Positions 10,800-24,800 of a stretch of 64,000 nt of DNA are shown piece by piece. The stretch lies in NCBI RefSeq assembly GCF_037975245.1, contig NC_092582.1:5062001-5126000 (forward strand), given 5' to 3'. The notes beneath the pieces are model-generated. The model was given only the letters and a program-made list of their open reading frames with translations. It was not told the origin of the DNA and searched no databases. A program made the translations under genes and the position numbers. The DNA is from Apostichopus japonicus. Taxonomy: Eukaryota; Echinodermata; Holothuroidea; Aspidochirotida; Stichopodidae. Position 1 is the first letter of the stretch; every line of letters starts with the position of its first letter.

Positions 10800-13700
10800 T
10801 TGTACCTTCTTTGTGTCTTTCTTCTGAAGGAAAACATAAATTAATAGACTGCTGGTTGATGGTGCTTTGGGGAAATTTTATCACTCAACATGAGTTCTGT
10901 CTGTGCACGATGCTGACAGTAGGGTTACAACAATTTTGTAGTTGAAAATTGGGGCACTGCATCCCAAAAGTTATATAAAGTTATATCATGCTTCTGAAAC
11001 TCACATGTGATGCATAATACAGGTGTCCTTTCTTAGTGTGCATAGTATAACAAGTATTAATTAAATGTAAATGGGATGATCCTGGTTAATCCTGCATATA
11101 TGGTAAACCTAGGGATATTCTGGCGACTGAAGTTAAAACCATAAATAGTGGGAATTTTTCTTTCGTATAAACTGCATCCTTATAGCAACCCGCTTTATTC
11201 AGAGGAAAATATAATATCTACAGATGTTCATTTTGATTGTTTATTTTGTGACATGAGCGACCACCTACTGCATTCCACTACAGAGAAGAATCTGGGGGTC
11301 TAAATCAGTTAAAATAGTTCACATGCAATCAACTATATCTTGAGTTAGGGCTAAGATCAGTCAGGGGTAAGATTAATTAGGGATAAGATGGGGGATTTCA
11401 GCTCACAGTAAAGATTGATCCCCTTTTCCACATAAGTGTCATATTGTCTGCAACTGCCTTACTCATTAATAACTATGAAAAGATGACAGCCTATCACCTC
11501 AAATGTTTCAGTATCCCATCTGTGCAAAGTAAACCTCAAAATGGTGATCATGCATTAAACAGCTAGAATTTTAAGGCAACAGTGGACACTGGTATTCAGC
11601 TTAAACTGTGATATATCTACTGTGTTGTAATGTCTCATCTGCTCAGTAACCATGGTAACTCTCCAAACCATTCAAATGCTTTTTTTGGGACCTACATTGA
11701 AATATACAAATCCTATTAGTCTATTGTGAAAGATTCATTGTCGTTTGACCAAATTTGAGGCTATGCAAAATTGTGTGAGAGGAATTTTGCTAAGACATGA
11801 TTACATAAGGAATCAACTGACACCTATGGTTCCCTTTATATGAAGAAACATGGGAAGATTTTGGTTGCTAAGGAAGGCTGGCCTGTCACTGTATGTAGGC
11901 CATATTAACATGTACCATCGAATATGCAGCACTGAGGAAAATTTAGAATCCAACTGCTGCTTCTGCAAATTTTCAAATCATAGCTGTCGTATGACATGAA
12001 CCTGCTTTCCTATTAATGAGATAACTCTTTCAAAAGTAATACATTCTGCCTATGAAGTAGATCATGCTAGGATCGAAACGTCAGGCCCTCTTACTTTTAC
12101 ACATTTTTAGTGGATAAGCAGTTTGCTAACAGTTTTGTTTTATTTACAAAGTAATACATATTTATTGGTGATACAAATCAAGCAAATCACTGAAAATAAG
12201 AAACCGCTCTCGAGCACACTGCCTAGGATGGACAATTGTGACGCATGCTCCTTTTGGCATGACCTAAACCAGGAACTATTACATTATTAAAGATGACCAT
12301 AAATTCTTCCGGAAATTTAAGGACATGTTTCTTATGTTAATATGGCTTTTATGGTGTCAAATGATGTGTCCAATGTCTGTGAATGTGCTTTACCTTTGTA
12401 GTCAATCACACTATGTTCAAGCTGTGCAGTACAGCAATGGACAAAGTTAAAATTATTTGCGGCATGTTTGCAAATTCGACAGTAGTACCCTTGACACTTG
12501 CAATGATCCTTTTCAGCTATTGTTTTCTTACTTGTTATGCCTTTGGGGGTGCATTTTGGTGAGGGTACTAAGTGTTTGAGGTGATATACCAACTACAAGA
12601 GTTGCTTGATGATAATCAATTTAAAACTTAGATTCAATGATGACATTTTAGGTCCATTCCTCCTTTGGAAAGATTTACAAAGACAATTCAAAATCAGAGT
12701 CCAAAAGTTTGTTGCTTAACTCTTCATTATTTTGAACCAAACCAATCTATTTATGTCACAGAAATCAGAAGAGAATTGCTGTTGAATGAAACAGACACAA
12801 ACACATGGAAGTGAGAAAATAACAAAGCTTTGATTCAAAATCACATTTGTCATCAAAAATGGTTGCCTGAGAGTGAGACATGCAGCCTGGAAAACTAGCT
12901 TTATAAGCAGAAATGACAACAGGTTTCCATCACGACGAAGACCAATAATGAAAACTAGCGTTTCACCAAAGTACAATTTTGCCTTGTGCTGTTGCCCAGT
13001 GAGACATTTCTGTGATTATTTTTCAAATACGGATGGATAAATTGAAGGATGACACCTTGCCAAAATGTAACTTCGAAAAAAATTCCAAATAAGTTCCATT
13101 GTAATATTACATTGGTGATTTCCCAATATGGCAAGCAAGCAAGCAAAAAAATACAATCTTGCAAGTGAAAAAATGCATGTGCTATTCAAAAGACATTTAA
13201 ATCCAGTTATGGAGATTACTATCACAGAATAGTGGCCATTTGCAGAGGTGACAGGCAATTGATGAGTTCCTCTAGCATTAAATTGCATAACAAGTCAAAT
13301 TTGTGATGCAAATATCTCCAACTTTGACAACCCTACATTATGCATACCCAGCATTTCCCAATGTTAGCATTTAACTTACAATGCTGCTATGGTTATTATA
13401 TACTGTTATATTATTACCAACCATTATGGCAGTTTTATTCCTTTACTTGGTGGTTATTTTGCCATTCCATGGGATTGCTAACTTATACCTTATAGTATTT
13501 TAAAATGGCCTTTTATGCAAATTCACTTATGATCAGGTGCACCTTCTTTGTCTACCAGTAAGACGGCAAACTTTGTATTAGACATTGTATCTAGATTTTG
13601 GGTTGTAATCAGTTGGTAGCAACTAACATATTCACCCTCCCTACTATTACTACATGGTAATACTTCCCTGTTAATAATTTTAACGAGCACATTAAACAAA

Positions 13701-15879
13701 GCATCCGATTGATTCTATGACAATTGAATGTTACCCTGATGCAAAAAAGCCAAGTGACAAATCCTTTGTCACCAAATTGTAAACAAATTGGCCATAACTG
13801 ATCAATAACAAAGAAAAGAAAATAGTCTGTAAAATAATACTTTAGCTTTCATTGAAATTTTGCTCCACATTTTATTTGTAGAAGTTGAGACAGTCCTATC
13901 AGTAACAGATAGCTCAGCAGAGGAAGGGTTGAATGGTAAAGGGATTGGGGGGGGGGGGGTTGGGAAAGGGGTGCACAGTACACAAATCACAAAGACAATC
14001 ACTGAGTATGGGATGGAATGCACTCATCTAAACAACCTACAATATTAAAAAACAGAAACAAGAAAAAAAGATAAAAAACAAAATTTTCCAGCTACATTTT
14101 TGGAAGTCGTCTTACACAACTATGATTCTTTGATCAGAGCCACTTGGCTGAAAAATTTCTTGCCAGAGGGTATCTGTCATTGAACTCTTTGAAAATCTTC
14201 AGTACAAAGCAAAATTTAAGTGATGAAAATTGAACCATATCAATGCTTGAAACAAAATAAATTCTCTTTAATAATGCTACAACTCCAATTGAGTGGAGAA
14301 GACCACACTGGCAGAGATGTTTGCATTCATTTCCCACCACGACAGAAGCAGGTGATTAAAGAAGATGATATTGTGGTACTGTGAGCAATGAGATCTCGTC
14401 TGCTGCTCAGCTAGGACATTATGTAAGATGGTATACATCAAAATATGCATTTTATAGAAGATTTACAAGAGAAAAGATGATGGGCTTAACCTTGTAATTA
14501 CATTAGGTAGTACCACCTTCCCAAATGTGTCCAGTCCTTGTATACCGAATGACAAACTCAACAATTCATAGTTAACAACTTTTAACACCACCTTGAAAAG
14601 GTTGCTAACTTCAATAAAACAGAAAAGATAGTGATCAGCAAAATTTAATCATAATTTCAAAACTTTTACTATTATCACTGAACGAACCCCATGCTATCGC
14701 TACGGAAACTCAATTTATGATTCCGTTGGGTTCACAGAATTCAAGAAGTAGACTTAGACCACTGCACAAAATATTTGGTATTACATTCTCAACACTGAAA
14801 GCAACCACCTTAGTATGTGAGTAATTAAACTGATTCTCTTACTTTCTCAGTCACAGCAGTAAAGCGTTTACAAATTAATTGCAAAACTTTTACAAGTCAG
14901 AACAAAAATCATTTCAACAAAATTGTTTTCATGCTTAATATGAAATATTAACTAAACACCTTACATTTTCGGAAAAAAATCCTGTTCGCGGTAAACAATA
15001 TTTTGGAATGAAGTGTGCACAGACCCCTTGAATACTACCCACCAATGATCATTGAAAGATCACAACGATATAGGGGCAGTATAGGGAGTAACAACATCAA
15101 TGATTGCATAATTGCTTCAAAATGGCTAACCCAGGACACATTCACACCTACATAAACACAACCACAATAGAAAGGTGTATTGAATACTTAAAGCAACCTT
15201 TCCTGATTCATGTTTATACTTTTGTAGACATGTTTGTTTCAATGGGGGTGGGGGGAAGGGGTCTTACATGCAACAATTTCAAACACAAAGAAATTGAGCA
15301 AAAGAAACTCATGTCCTGACAGACATTTGCTGGTATAGTTTAAGCAGGTCACACAGGTATTTATATCCTTTTTCCCCCCAGCATTTCATGGAATTTGATC
15401 CAAAAATGGTATAAACAAATAAGAAAAAAAGCAGTAAAGAGACACATGAGATTTTTGTACACAACCAGACCTGGCACAACATAAACTCTGGCCTAGAGAT
15501 GAGACCAATCAGAGAGAATCGATTCCTGTTGCCCTTCTTACATCCACTCTCAAAACCCACACCACAGGCATAGACTCGTCACAGATACAAAATTAAAGCT
15601 TTGTGTTGACATGACAGATACCCTCCAGCCATGCCACATATATTACCTAGCTGCTATTGTTAAAAAAAAAAAAAAAAGGGAAAAAAAAAAGAAAAAAAAA
15701 AAGAAGACTAGAAAGTAAAATAGCTACATAAAAATGAGGTGGTGTATCCTTCGTGGAGAAAACCTGCCAAAACAGGCAGTGATGCTGTTTGATCCAGAAT
15801 CCACTATGAAAACACGGATTTTCAAGAAAATTTACAAAAATTGTCCATGTACAAAAAAAGTTCTTGTGGTGTGAAATAC
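10800..15879. other. Convergent STEEP1/SET intergenic region and SET 3' UTR
   Basis: No coding exon is recognisable. The right-hand part should be SET 3' UTR. Candidate minus-strand AATAAA signals lie at 13872-13877, 12161-12166 and 12139-12144. A G-run at 13949-13959 and A-rich runs at 15661-15710 are simple sequence. Apart from a Penelope-type hammerhead-like motif at 12047-12086, nothing is identified. Confidence 0.45.
12047..12086 (+). ncRNA. Degenerate hammerhead-like motif, probable Penelope remnant
   Basis: The segment reads CTATGA, then A, then a stem with GATC on both sides of a short loop, then GAAAC and GTC. That is the order of a hammerhead core (CUGANGA, stem II, GAAA, short stem III, cleavage triplet) with the G of CUGA missing. 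Penelope-like elements often end in CTGA-GA...GAAACGTC motifs. The core defect makes self-cleavage unlikely, and no RT fragment was seen beside it. Confidence 0.35.
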
Positions 15880-18800
15880 TTAATTCTCCTCCTCGTCCTC
15901 CCCTTCACCTTCCTCGTCGACATCTTCACCATCATCACCATCATCCCCCTCAGGGTCATCTTCCTCCTATAATTAAGAGAGAGGCAGAGAAAAATAATCA
16001 GGTCGAAATTCAAATGTTGTAGGGACTCTAAGAAGCAGGTTGTTGTCAGGTAAATTGTATTGTATCTAACAAATATATATCTACCTATGAGGAGAGTGAA
16101 ATCAGTTACTTTTATAGAGCTCACTCAGAGTTTTGCTTTCAAAACCTAATCTGGTAGAACAGGGTTTCCCTTACTGTACCCCCCCCCCACGAACCCCCTG
16201 TGGATGTCAGAGTTGTCCACGAGCCCCCAATTTTTTTGTGACACGATCTGAGTCATTATTATACTATAATACGCATAACAGTGCTTCGTAAAAGATCAAG
16301 TTTATAGTGTAATATTGAACTGGTATATCATGTTAAAACAGGCTAGTGACTGCATGTTGTCACTCAACAACAATTTTCAAGCATGAATTTATGCTAACTT
16401 TGCTTTGTGTCGGGCAAAACGGAGGTCATCTGGAATTTCCAATATAGTCATAATTACTTTGGCCAACCAGTGAGTTTAGTTGTTTGCTTTGAAGAATGAC
16501 GTATCTGTGAACTTACATCCTCATCATCATCTTCATCGACTTCTCCATCATCATCGGGGTCACCTTCCTCATCCTCATCATCATCGTCTTCATCATCTTC
16601 ACCTTCTCCTGACTCGATGTCATCCAGCTCGTCCAAGCCTAGATCGCTCTCCCTGTCACCACCTGTTGGCATCTGAATATTCATATAAGAAGATATTTGT
16701 ATGGGCAAGTAACTTGACTTTAACTTTAGCAAAGAGTTCCTGATGCAATAATCCAAAGTTTTTTAGAAACTCGGATATTGCTCTACCGTATTTATCCATA
16801 GATGTAACATGTTTAACCACCTCCACAGCCTTGTTCATCTGACAAATAAGTCTTTCCCTTTCATTTCCTGCGTCAACATACGGACACCGTCCTACCATAG
16901 TTAGGAAATTGACTTGACAAGTAAGACTTATTACCTCAGCAACTATCTGCTTCCCTATTTCAAATGTTTCTACTGAAATGACAAAGAATCGTAATGAAAG
17001 GTTCTTGTGTCATTCATTGATGGAATCAATTTGGTCTAATACATAATACTTAATTTAAAATGAAGAGTACGAGTTCCAACTTGTTTAAAAAAAAGTCAAG
17101 CAACATTTTGGATATTTCCCATTCTGCATATATACAACTTGCAAGGGATTTTCCGCCTGTTACTTATGTGCAGGTTTCAACTTAGTGGAGGCACTGTCGT
17201 ATTCATCGAACAGAAAAGCTACAACAAAACATTTTCCACTGACACAGACTCAATCTTAGGCTTCCTGTTTCATGGGACCTGGGTGCACTTTTTATACATT
17301 CAAGTTAGTGATTGATACTTGTAAGAAAATATGGTACATTGCAAACAGCTGGTTTAGCAGTTTCTTTCATTCTTATCTCAACTATGCTCACTAAAATGAT
17401 GTCCAAGCATGAAGGATGTGATTCTCTTAACAGCTCATAACGTATGTGTGACTTACAGTGGAATAATTGAGGAAAGTTGGACACCATGTAATGTACTGTA
17501 CAACATTATGATGTTGATTTGCATGGTATATCACACCACACCCAGGGAAAAATATGAAATAAGTTTGTTTTTTTCAATGTCCTTTCCCATTATTAGAACG
17601 TTACTCAGATTCTCAAATGCAAGTGACATGGTAATAATGAAAGGCAAAAATTTAATTTCAGGCACCAAAGGACACTCGTGTTTGCCAATACCATGTTCTA
17701 ACACTTACGAGCTGGCAGTTTTTCAAAAACAGGTTTTAAAAATGTTTCTTAAATGTAGAGTTTTCATACAGCTCAGTTTTCATATACAGTTCAGTTTTTA
17801 TATTTTTGACAATTCATAATCAAGGACGTTAAAATATGTATCTAAGAGACTGGCTTCGGTCAGCTTGCGGCTTTGATAAGCCAATGATGGCTCCTTCGCG
17901 AGTTCCTGCTTGCAGGAGGATCTCAAATACATACATGCAGGAACAAAAGTAGCCTAGCAGTACCTACCATGTAGTACTGGAGGGGGTTAGGCCATATGTC
18001 TTCCTTGACAACTTCCCCTAATTCGTCAGCACCCATCTCAGAGTGATCCGTGAACCAGGAAAAGAAGCTCTCGTTCTCCGTGTGCTGTCTTTTGTCTCCT
18101 GGTTTCAGACCTGGAGGTACCTTGTTTAACTTTGTAAGGTCCTACAAAGAGAGTAAAAAGCAAATCTTTGGTCTCCCTTCTAATCAGACGGATCAAAGTT
18201 TCGATCGTGCCGATGCAATTTTGGTGAATATCAGACATGTTCCGATACTTCAATACACACAGTTATGGTACTTTAGTAGACAGAAAATCTCACCCCAGAA
18301 ATATCCAAATTAGGTGGGAAAGGTTTGCAAATGAAAAACAATGAAAGATTGGGACAAAACGTTATACTGAAAGCTCTAATAATGATCGAAATTGGAACAC
18401 CAAGATGATTGTAACTACATCCATCTATGACCTAGATTGAAAGGTTTCAATTGTGTATGAAACAAGATATTACAGGACTTGACTAATGTAACAATCAAAA
18501 TCACCGAATGCAACTTGAAAGCCTCATTATATATTCCATTATTAAAAGCTGATCTCTAAATCTAGTGCAATTGTTTCTGGCTCTATTGTGATAATAAACC
18601 ATTTTCTTTCAACAAAATTTTTATCGATATATGGAATGAAATATTCAAACCAAATCAACCGATGGTGTGCCGTCAACACATTTTAACCAGATGCAAGTGC
18701 AGGCCAATGTGACAACCTTTTCATTCCTAATTGTACATTAGGCTTGAATACGCTGTATTACTGGGACACTGTGAGCAACACTATTACAACATGTCTCTCA

Positions 18801-21800
18801 CACACCTCGCCAATTCTCTTTCCCTCAGAACAGGAGTCATGAATTGCTTGGTTTTACAATGCATGAGTGTGCCGAGTCGAGCGAAAATTATTTCACTTTG
18901 TATGCTACACTGCTATTAAGTATTGATGTCAACACATGTATATGCTTGAAGAGCACTTCTTGTCTTGAGCAGCTTTAAGAAAGACTTGACCACCTTTCAT
19001 CAAAGACAACCAGGTATACATGTTACAGTGAATGAGGGATATATATTTGAAAAACATTCTCTTAATATAGGCAACCAAGGATATGTCTTAGTAAATCAGG
19101 GATACATGTACATAGTGGAACCACTCTCTTATATAGACCAACCAAGGATACATTACTCAATCATTAATGTAACAGTGAAATGGTTCCTGTTTAAAACACA
19201 ACCTGGGAAACAGCTTCACATTAATTAGTCAATGGCTTACCTTGCCTGGTTTCCACCTAATTGGTGTTGATTTGGACGTTGGATCTCCTGTGTCATTCAA
19301 ATGAAACTCTTTACAAATGACATCATTTTCAAAGTATGGATTTTGTGTAAAATGCTGTGAGAAGAAGAACAGAAGAAAAGGTAGTGACAATATAAAGGCA
19401 AACAACTGAAGAAATTGCAGTTTACATCTGTGACACTCCATGTATTTTTGCCCTGGATTATAATAACGTGTGGAAGTAACCTCTCTGTTTGGGACGCGAT
19501 CAATGCGCCTAAGCGTCTCAAGTGTGGGGGATTCTGAAGGACCAAAATTAGCAAATTCTTCAATCATAGACTACACAATAGAAGTCCACAAAACGATATA
19601 TAACACCATTTTATATATGCGCACATGTTATCGCTCACTGGTCCATTTAATAACCAACATGCATGGTAAAAATAAACCCACAAAAAAACAAAAAAAAATA
19701 GATTCGAGAAGAAGAAACAAGAGCCCAAGGGCACTGTGGTTCCTTGCTTGGGGTATATGACAATACACATAATATTATCAAGCAAGATTGGGCTCAAATA
19801 GTCCTAGTAATTGTGGTCCTACATGTTCCCATAAAGTAACCAACACTATAGCCAACACTTTTGTGATCACAAAATGTGATCGGATTTTTGTTCAAAAGGC
19901 ACTTTTGAGATCTAAATATGGCATCGAAAATGTAAGAAATATATGAGACCTACAAGCGTGTCAACAGATATGATAACATTGGTGACCTCAGATGACATGA
20001 CCTTTAAGTTTCAAAAAGTTCCACCACCCCATTCACAACTTGTCCCAAAATATCAACCATGTCACACCTTGGCATTGAGATTTAATTGCATTAAATGTCT
20101 AAAAATTAACTTTGAACTTGTATACATAACTTCACACACAAGGTCACACGGAGGTCAACCAATTGACATTTTTGATCGGTGAGACCTAAATAGAGCATGA
20201 CCATATACCATTTGCAACTTGTCCAAAAATATCAACCTTGTCACACCTTGGAACTGGGAGTTATTGCATTAAATGTGTGAAAATTAACTTTGACCTCATA
20301 CTTCGCACACGAAGGTCACACGGGGGTCAACCCATTGACATTTATGATCAGAAGGTACCTTTAACATCTGAAAATAGCATCAAAACTGTAAAAATCCACA
20401 AAACACGAAAAGGTCACCAGAGGTCAAATTGAGGTCAAGGGTCACCCAGATGCGAATCGACAATTGGATTACATTGAAGCAACTCCCAACCCTAACGGAC
20501 AATTTGTTCTCAAGTTATCGCAAAAATACTAGTTTTTTATCATTAATTGACCTTTGGTGACCTTGTATCACATGACCGTTAAGTTTGAAAATATTCCCCT
20601 ATACCATTTGCAACTACTACAAAAAAATCAACCTTGTCACACCTTGGAACTGGGAGTTATTGCATTAAATGTGTGAAAATTAACTTTGACCTCATATAAC
20701 TTCGCACACGAAGGTCACATGGGGGTCAACCCATTGACATTTATGATCAGAAGGTACCTTTAACATCTGAAAATAGCATCGAAACTGTAAAAATCCACAA
20801 AACACGAAAAGGTCACCAGAGGTCAAATTGAGGTCAAGGGTCACCCAGATGCGGGTCGACAATTGGATTACATTGAAGCAACTCCCAACCCTAAAGGACA
20901 ATTTGTTCTCAAGTTATCGCAAAAATACTAGTTTTTTATCATTAATTGACCTTTGGTGACCTCGCATCACATGACCGTTAAGTTTGAAAATATTCCCCTA
21001 TACCATTTGCAACTTGTCTCAAAATATCAACTGTGTAACACCTTGGCACTGGGAGTTATTACACTAAATGTCTGAAAATTAACTTTGACCTCATATAACT
21101 TAACATACAAAGGTCACCTTGGGTCAACTTATTGACATTTTTGATTGATAAGACCTAAATAGAGTATCAAACTATACAAATTGAAACATTTTTTTCTTTG
21201 CCCATTTTCTACCCCCAAAATACTAGTTTTTTAACATTAATTGACCTTTGGTGACCTCGGATCACATGACCGTTATGTTTGAAAATATTCCCCTATACCA
21301 TTTGCAACTTGTCCAAAAATATCAACCATGTCACACCTTGGAACTGGGAGTTGTTGCATTAAATGTCTGAAAATTAACTTTGACCTCGTATAACTTCGCA
21401 CACGAAGGTCACACGGGTGTCAACCAATTGACATTTTTGATCGGAAGGTACCTTTGATATCCAAATCTAGCATCAAAACCAAACATTTTCTTTTTTGCTC
21501 GTTTCCTCCCAAAATAAGCACATTTTTTCTAATGTGACCTTTGACCTTTTGACCTTGGTTTCAGATGTAGTTTAATCTCCTGATTCCAAAAAACAAAACG
21601 ACAAGTCTGTACAACCATCCTAACTCCGACCGAAAAACTTTGACCCGATATAACTTTGCACATAAAGGTCACACGGGGTCAACCTATTGACATTTATGAC
21701 CAGAAGGTACCTTTGACATCTGAAAATAGCATCAAAACTGTAAAAATCCCCAAAAACACGTAAAGGTCACCAGAGGTCAAATTGAGGTCAAGGGTCACCC

Positions 21801-24800
21801 AGATGCGGGTCGACAATTGGATAACATTAAAGCAACTCCCAACCCTAACGGACATTTCGTTCTCAAGTTATCGCATAAATACTAGTTTTTTATCATTAAT
21901 TGACCTTTGTTGACCTTCGATCACATTACCGTTATGTTTGGAAATGATCCCTTACCCCATTCACAACTACTCCCAAAATATCAACCATGTCGGACCCTGT
22001 CAATGGGAGTTATTGCTGTTTTTAATATATTGGTTTTTGGCATCTAACTGACCTTTGGTGACCTTTGCGAGCACCAAAAACAATAGGGATCTTCCTCTCA
22101 CTATGGGCTATCCACCCAACAAGTTTGATCATGATACATCATTTCCTTATTGAGATATCGTGTACACAAGCCAAGCGTCACATACACACACACACACATA
22201 CACACATACACACACACACACACACACACGCCAAGTTGAATGCATAGGTTCCTTGCTTTGCAAAAAGCAAGGAACCAAAAAGGTTGATCAGAACCACCAG
22301 TCCACTCCGAAACTGTGCTTGCCAAGACATACCTCTACATATAATGAACTGAATTAATGAACACCAGCCCAAAGTGTGGTAAAACATACGGGAAATACTG
22401 GAGAACACTCATTCAGTAAGTTGAACAGAAAGTGCCAAGTGTGTAGTTCTGTTTAGGATAAAACAGAACCTATGACCAATACGTAGATTCAAGAGATGCA
22501 GAGATGAACAGAGTTAACTGCGTTCATTGAGGGGAACGCGCTCTCAGATAAACAATTTATTGTGATGACTGCAATCACAGACAAAAGGAAATAGTGTGAT
22601 AACTGCGTCTATTGCATCCCACGTGGCAGAAAAGAAATGTTACTTCCATACGGCAGCACTGCAGCTACAAGTTGTTTGACCAACTGTAACTGCTACTGTA
22701 ACTATAACAAGTGTTTGTTACGCCTGCAATTCTTCTTTTTTTTAAATCCAAATGAAATGCATCCTATGAATCCGTCATTCAATCTGCTATGCTGAAGACA
22801 CAAGCATCTGTAAGTACATGGATCCTTCATGCATCTAGTACAGTTATAACTATCTCGGCAGTCTAGATGATACATACGATACGCCATAGCGTCAGAAGGA
22901 GCGGCTTATCTGCTTAAACGAAAGTACAAAAGGCGGTTGCACTATCGTACTGACAAACTGCTCTCTTTATCTACGTGGAGTGAAAACTGTTGGTATCATC
23001 ATTTTGCTATGTACAGTAAACTCTAATGAAAGTTTACACATTTGACAGAAAAACATATGACAAGTGGCATTTATGAAATACCAAAGAGAATATTGTCACA
23101 GTTTCCTGTCCAATTAATACTCACCAACTTAATTCTGTAACCAGATTTGATATCTTCGAATTCTTGAACTTCCACTTTGGTCATATACAACAAGGCCTCT
23201 TCGTCATCTTCGTTTAGTAACATTGACACTTGAGGGTGATTTAGAAACTGCAGAAACACGTTAAGGAACACAGGTCCAAATTTACTTCCTGATGGGAAGT
23301 GAATACCACACCTCACATGTTATCATCACCACAAATACATCATAGATATTGGCAGTTTTTGGTAAACTAACGCAAAGAAGGTTTCAGTAGCTTATGAGAA
23401 ATGATGATTGGTAAAGGTGCAAACTTCTTCACAACCTGTGATCACTTAAACTAATCCACGAATTGAAATTTACGTCTTCAGGGATATGATGGATGACGCC
23501 ATGAGTTTACTACTCCTGCGACATCAATCAGATACATCACAGCTATTTGATATGTAACAGACCAGACAGAAGGCCAAACCTGCCACAGACCCTCTATCTT
23601 CGTTGCATCACTTGACAATGTCCGCTGTGAACATCATCTCTCCCTCCTTCTACTTAGAGAAAGTAATTTATGTTATTAACATTCTAATATAAAACAACGT
23701 GAAATTATAACAATGACATACATTACTATCGATTTGAATGCACTTCATACAGTGGAAGAACATCTTTAGAGAAAAGTCTTATAAATTGATTCCAGGCTAC
23801 AGTTTATCACAAAGCAATTTATTCTGACAGGACAAATCTAATGGTCTTCTTTGGCTATGACACTTACTGTAAGGTGACAATACTGAGGTCTTCATGCAAT
23901 ATGCATAAGATCAACAGACAGTTTGCAGACTGTTACAATGTTTATCAAAAGAAAAAATGTTGACAATAGTTCAGTGTAAACTTCTTCACTCTGATGATGC
24001 TTGAGTGTGTGCCTTTATTTCTGGAAGACAGTAAAATGTGTATCTTTACAGAGATCGGTACTTTACCATAAAGCAACAATAAACCTGCTATACTGTAAAC
24101 ATAACATAAGACATTCATATTGCAATATAACTGTGTAATCTAGACATTGTCAAATGTTACAACCTGGTATGAGTCCAGCTGCACACTGAGTTTTGAGTAG
24201 CCATGCATATTTTTCTCAGAATTTCTGGTGTGGAAACCAATTCACAGAGTGACCTTCAAAAATTTCGCTGTGAAAGTTCAAAAGGAAAGAACTTGTGCAA
24301 CTGCTTAGGGTGAGGTCTATAGGCAATGAGGATTAAAAAGAGTCTTAAGGACGCATCTTTGATCATGAAAACTAAGAATCATGTTGGTTTGTCTCAGCTC
24401 CATGCACCGATATCACTCCTGCTAGCAGCAAATGGAGTCATTACATATTCAAGAAAGGATACAACTGTAACCCAGAAATTCTGTATTTTCTCTATCAGCT
24501 TTGCTCTCCTCTCAAAGTGAGGTTGCCGGAGTTTGTTGTACTTCTGTTCCACATGAAGAATGTCTTCGCTAGCTTTTTCATTAAGCTCGTCGATTTCACT
24601 TTGTACATTGTCAATCTCTCTAATTGCCTCTTGTGTGTCATTACCTACAAAGGAAAGAATGCAAGAAATAGTTGTTATTAACAATTATATGGAATTACAA
24701 AAAGTGACTTGGAAGCCCAATTTCATACATTTTTACTTTGGATATATGACGTTAACTTTCATGTTATAACTGTTGTTTAAGGTCATATCTTTGCAAGCTG

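Larger units (their letters stand above)
19355..23124. other. SET intron 3, largely filled with repeats
   Basis: This intron separates the exon ending KSGYRIKL from the exon starting [10 protein letters not shown]. Apart from the repeat array at about 19975-22075 and the hairpin and CA repeat that follow it, no coding or RNA gene is visible. Confidence 0.7.

Noticed and set aside
22065..22408. Thr/His-rich and Cys/Val-rich open frames
   Set aside because: They come from the (CA)n microsatellite at 22187-22229.
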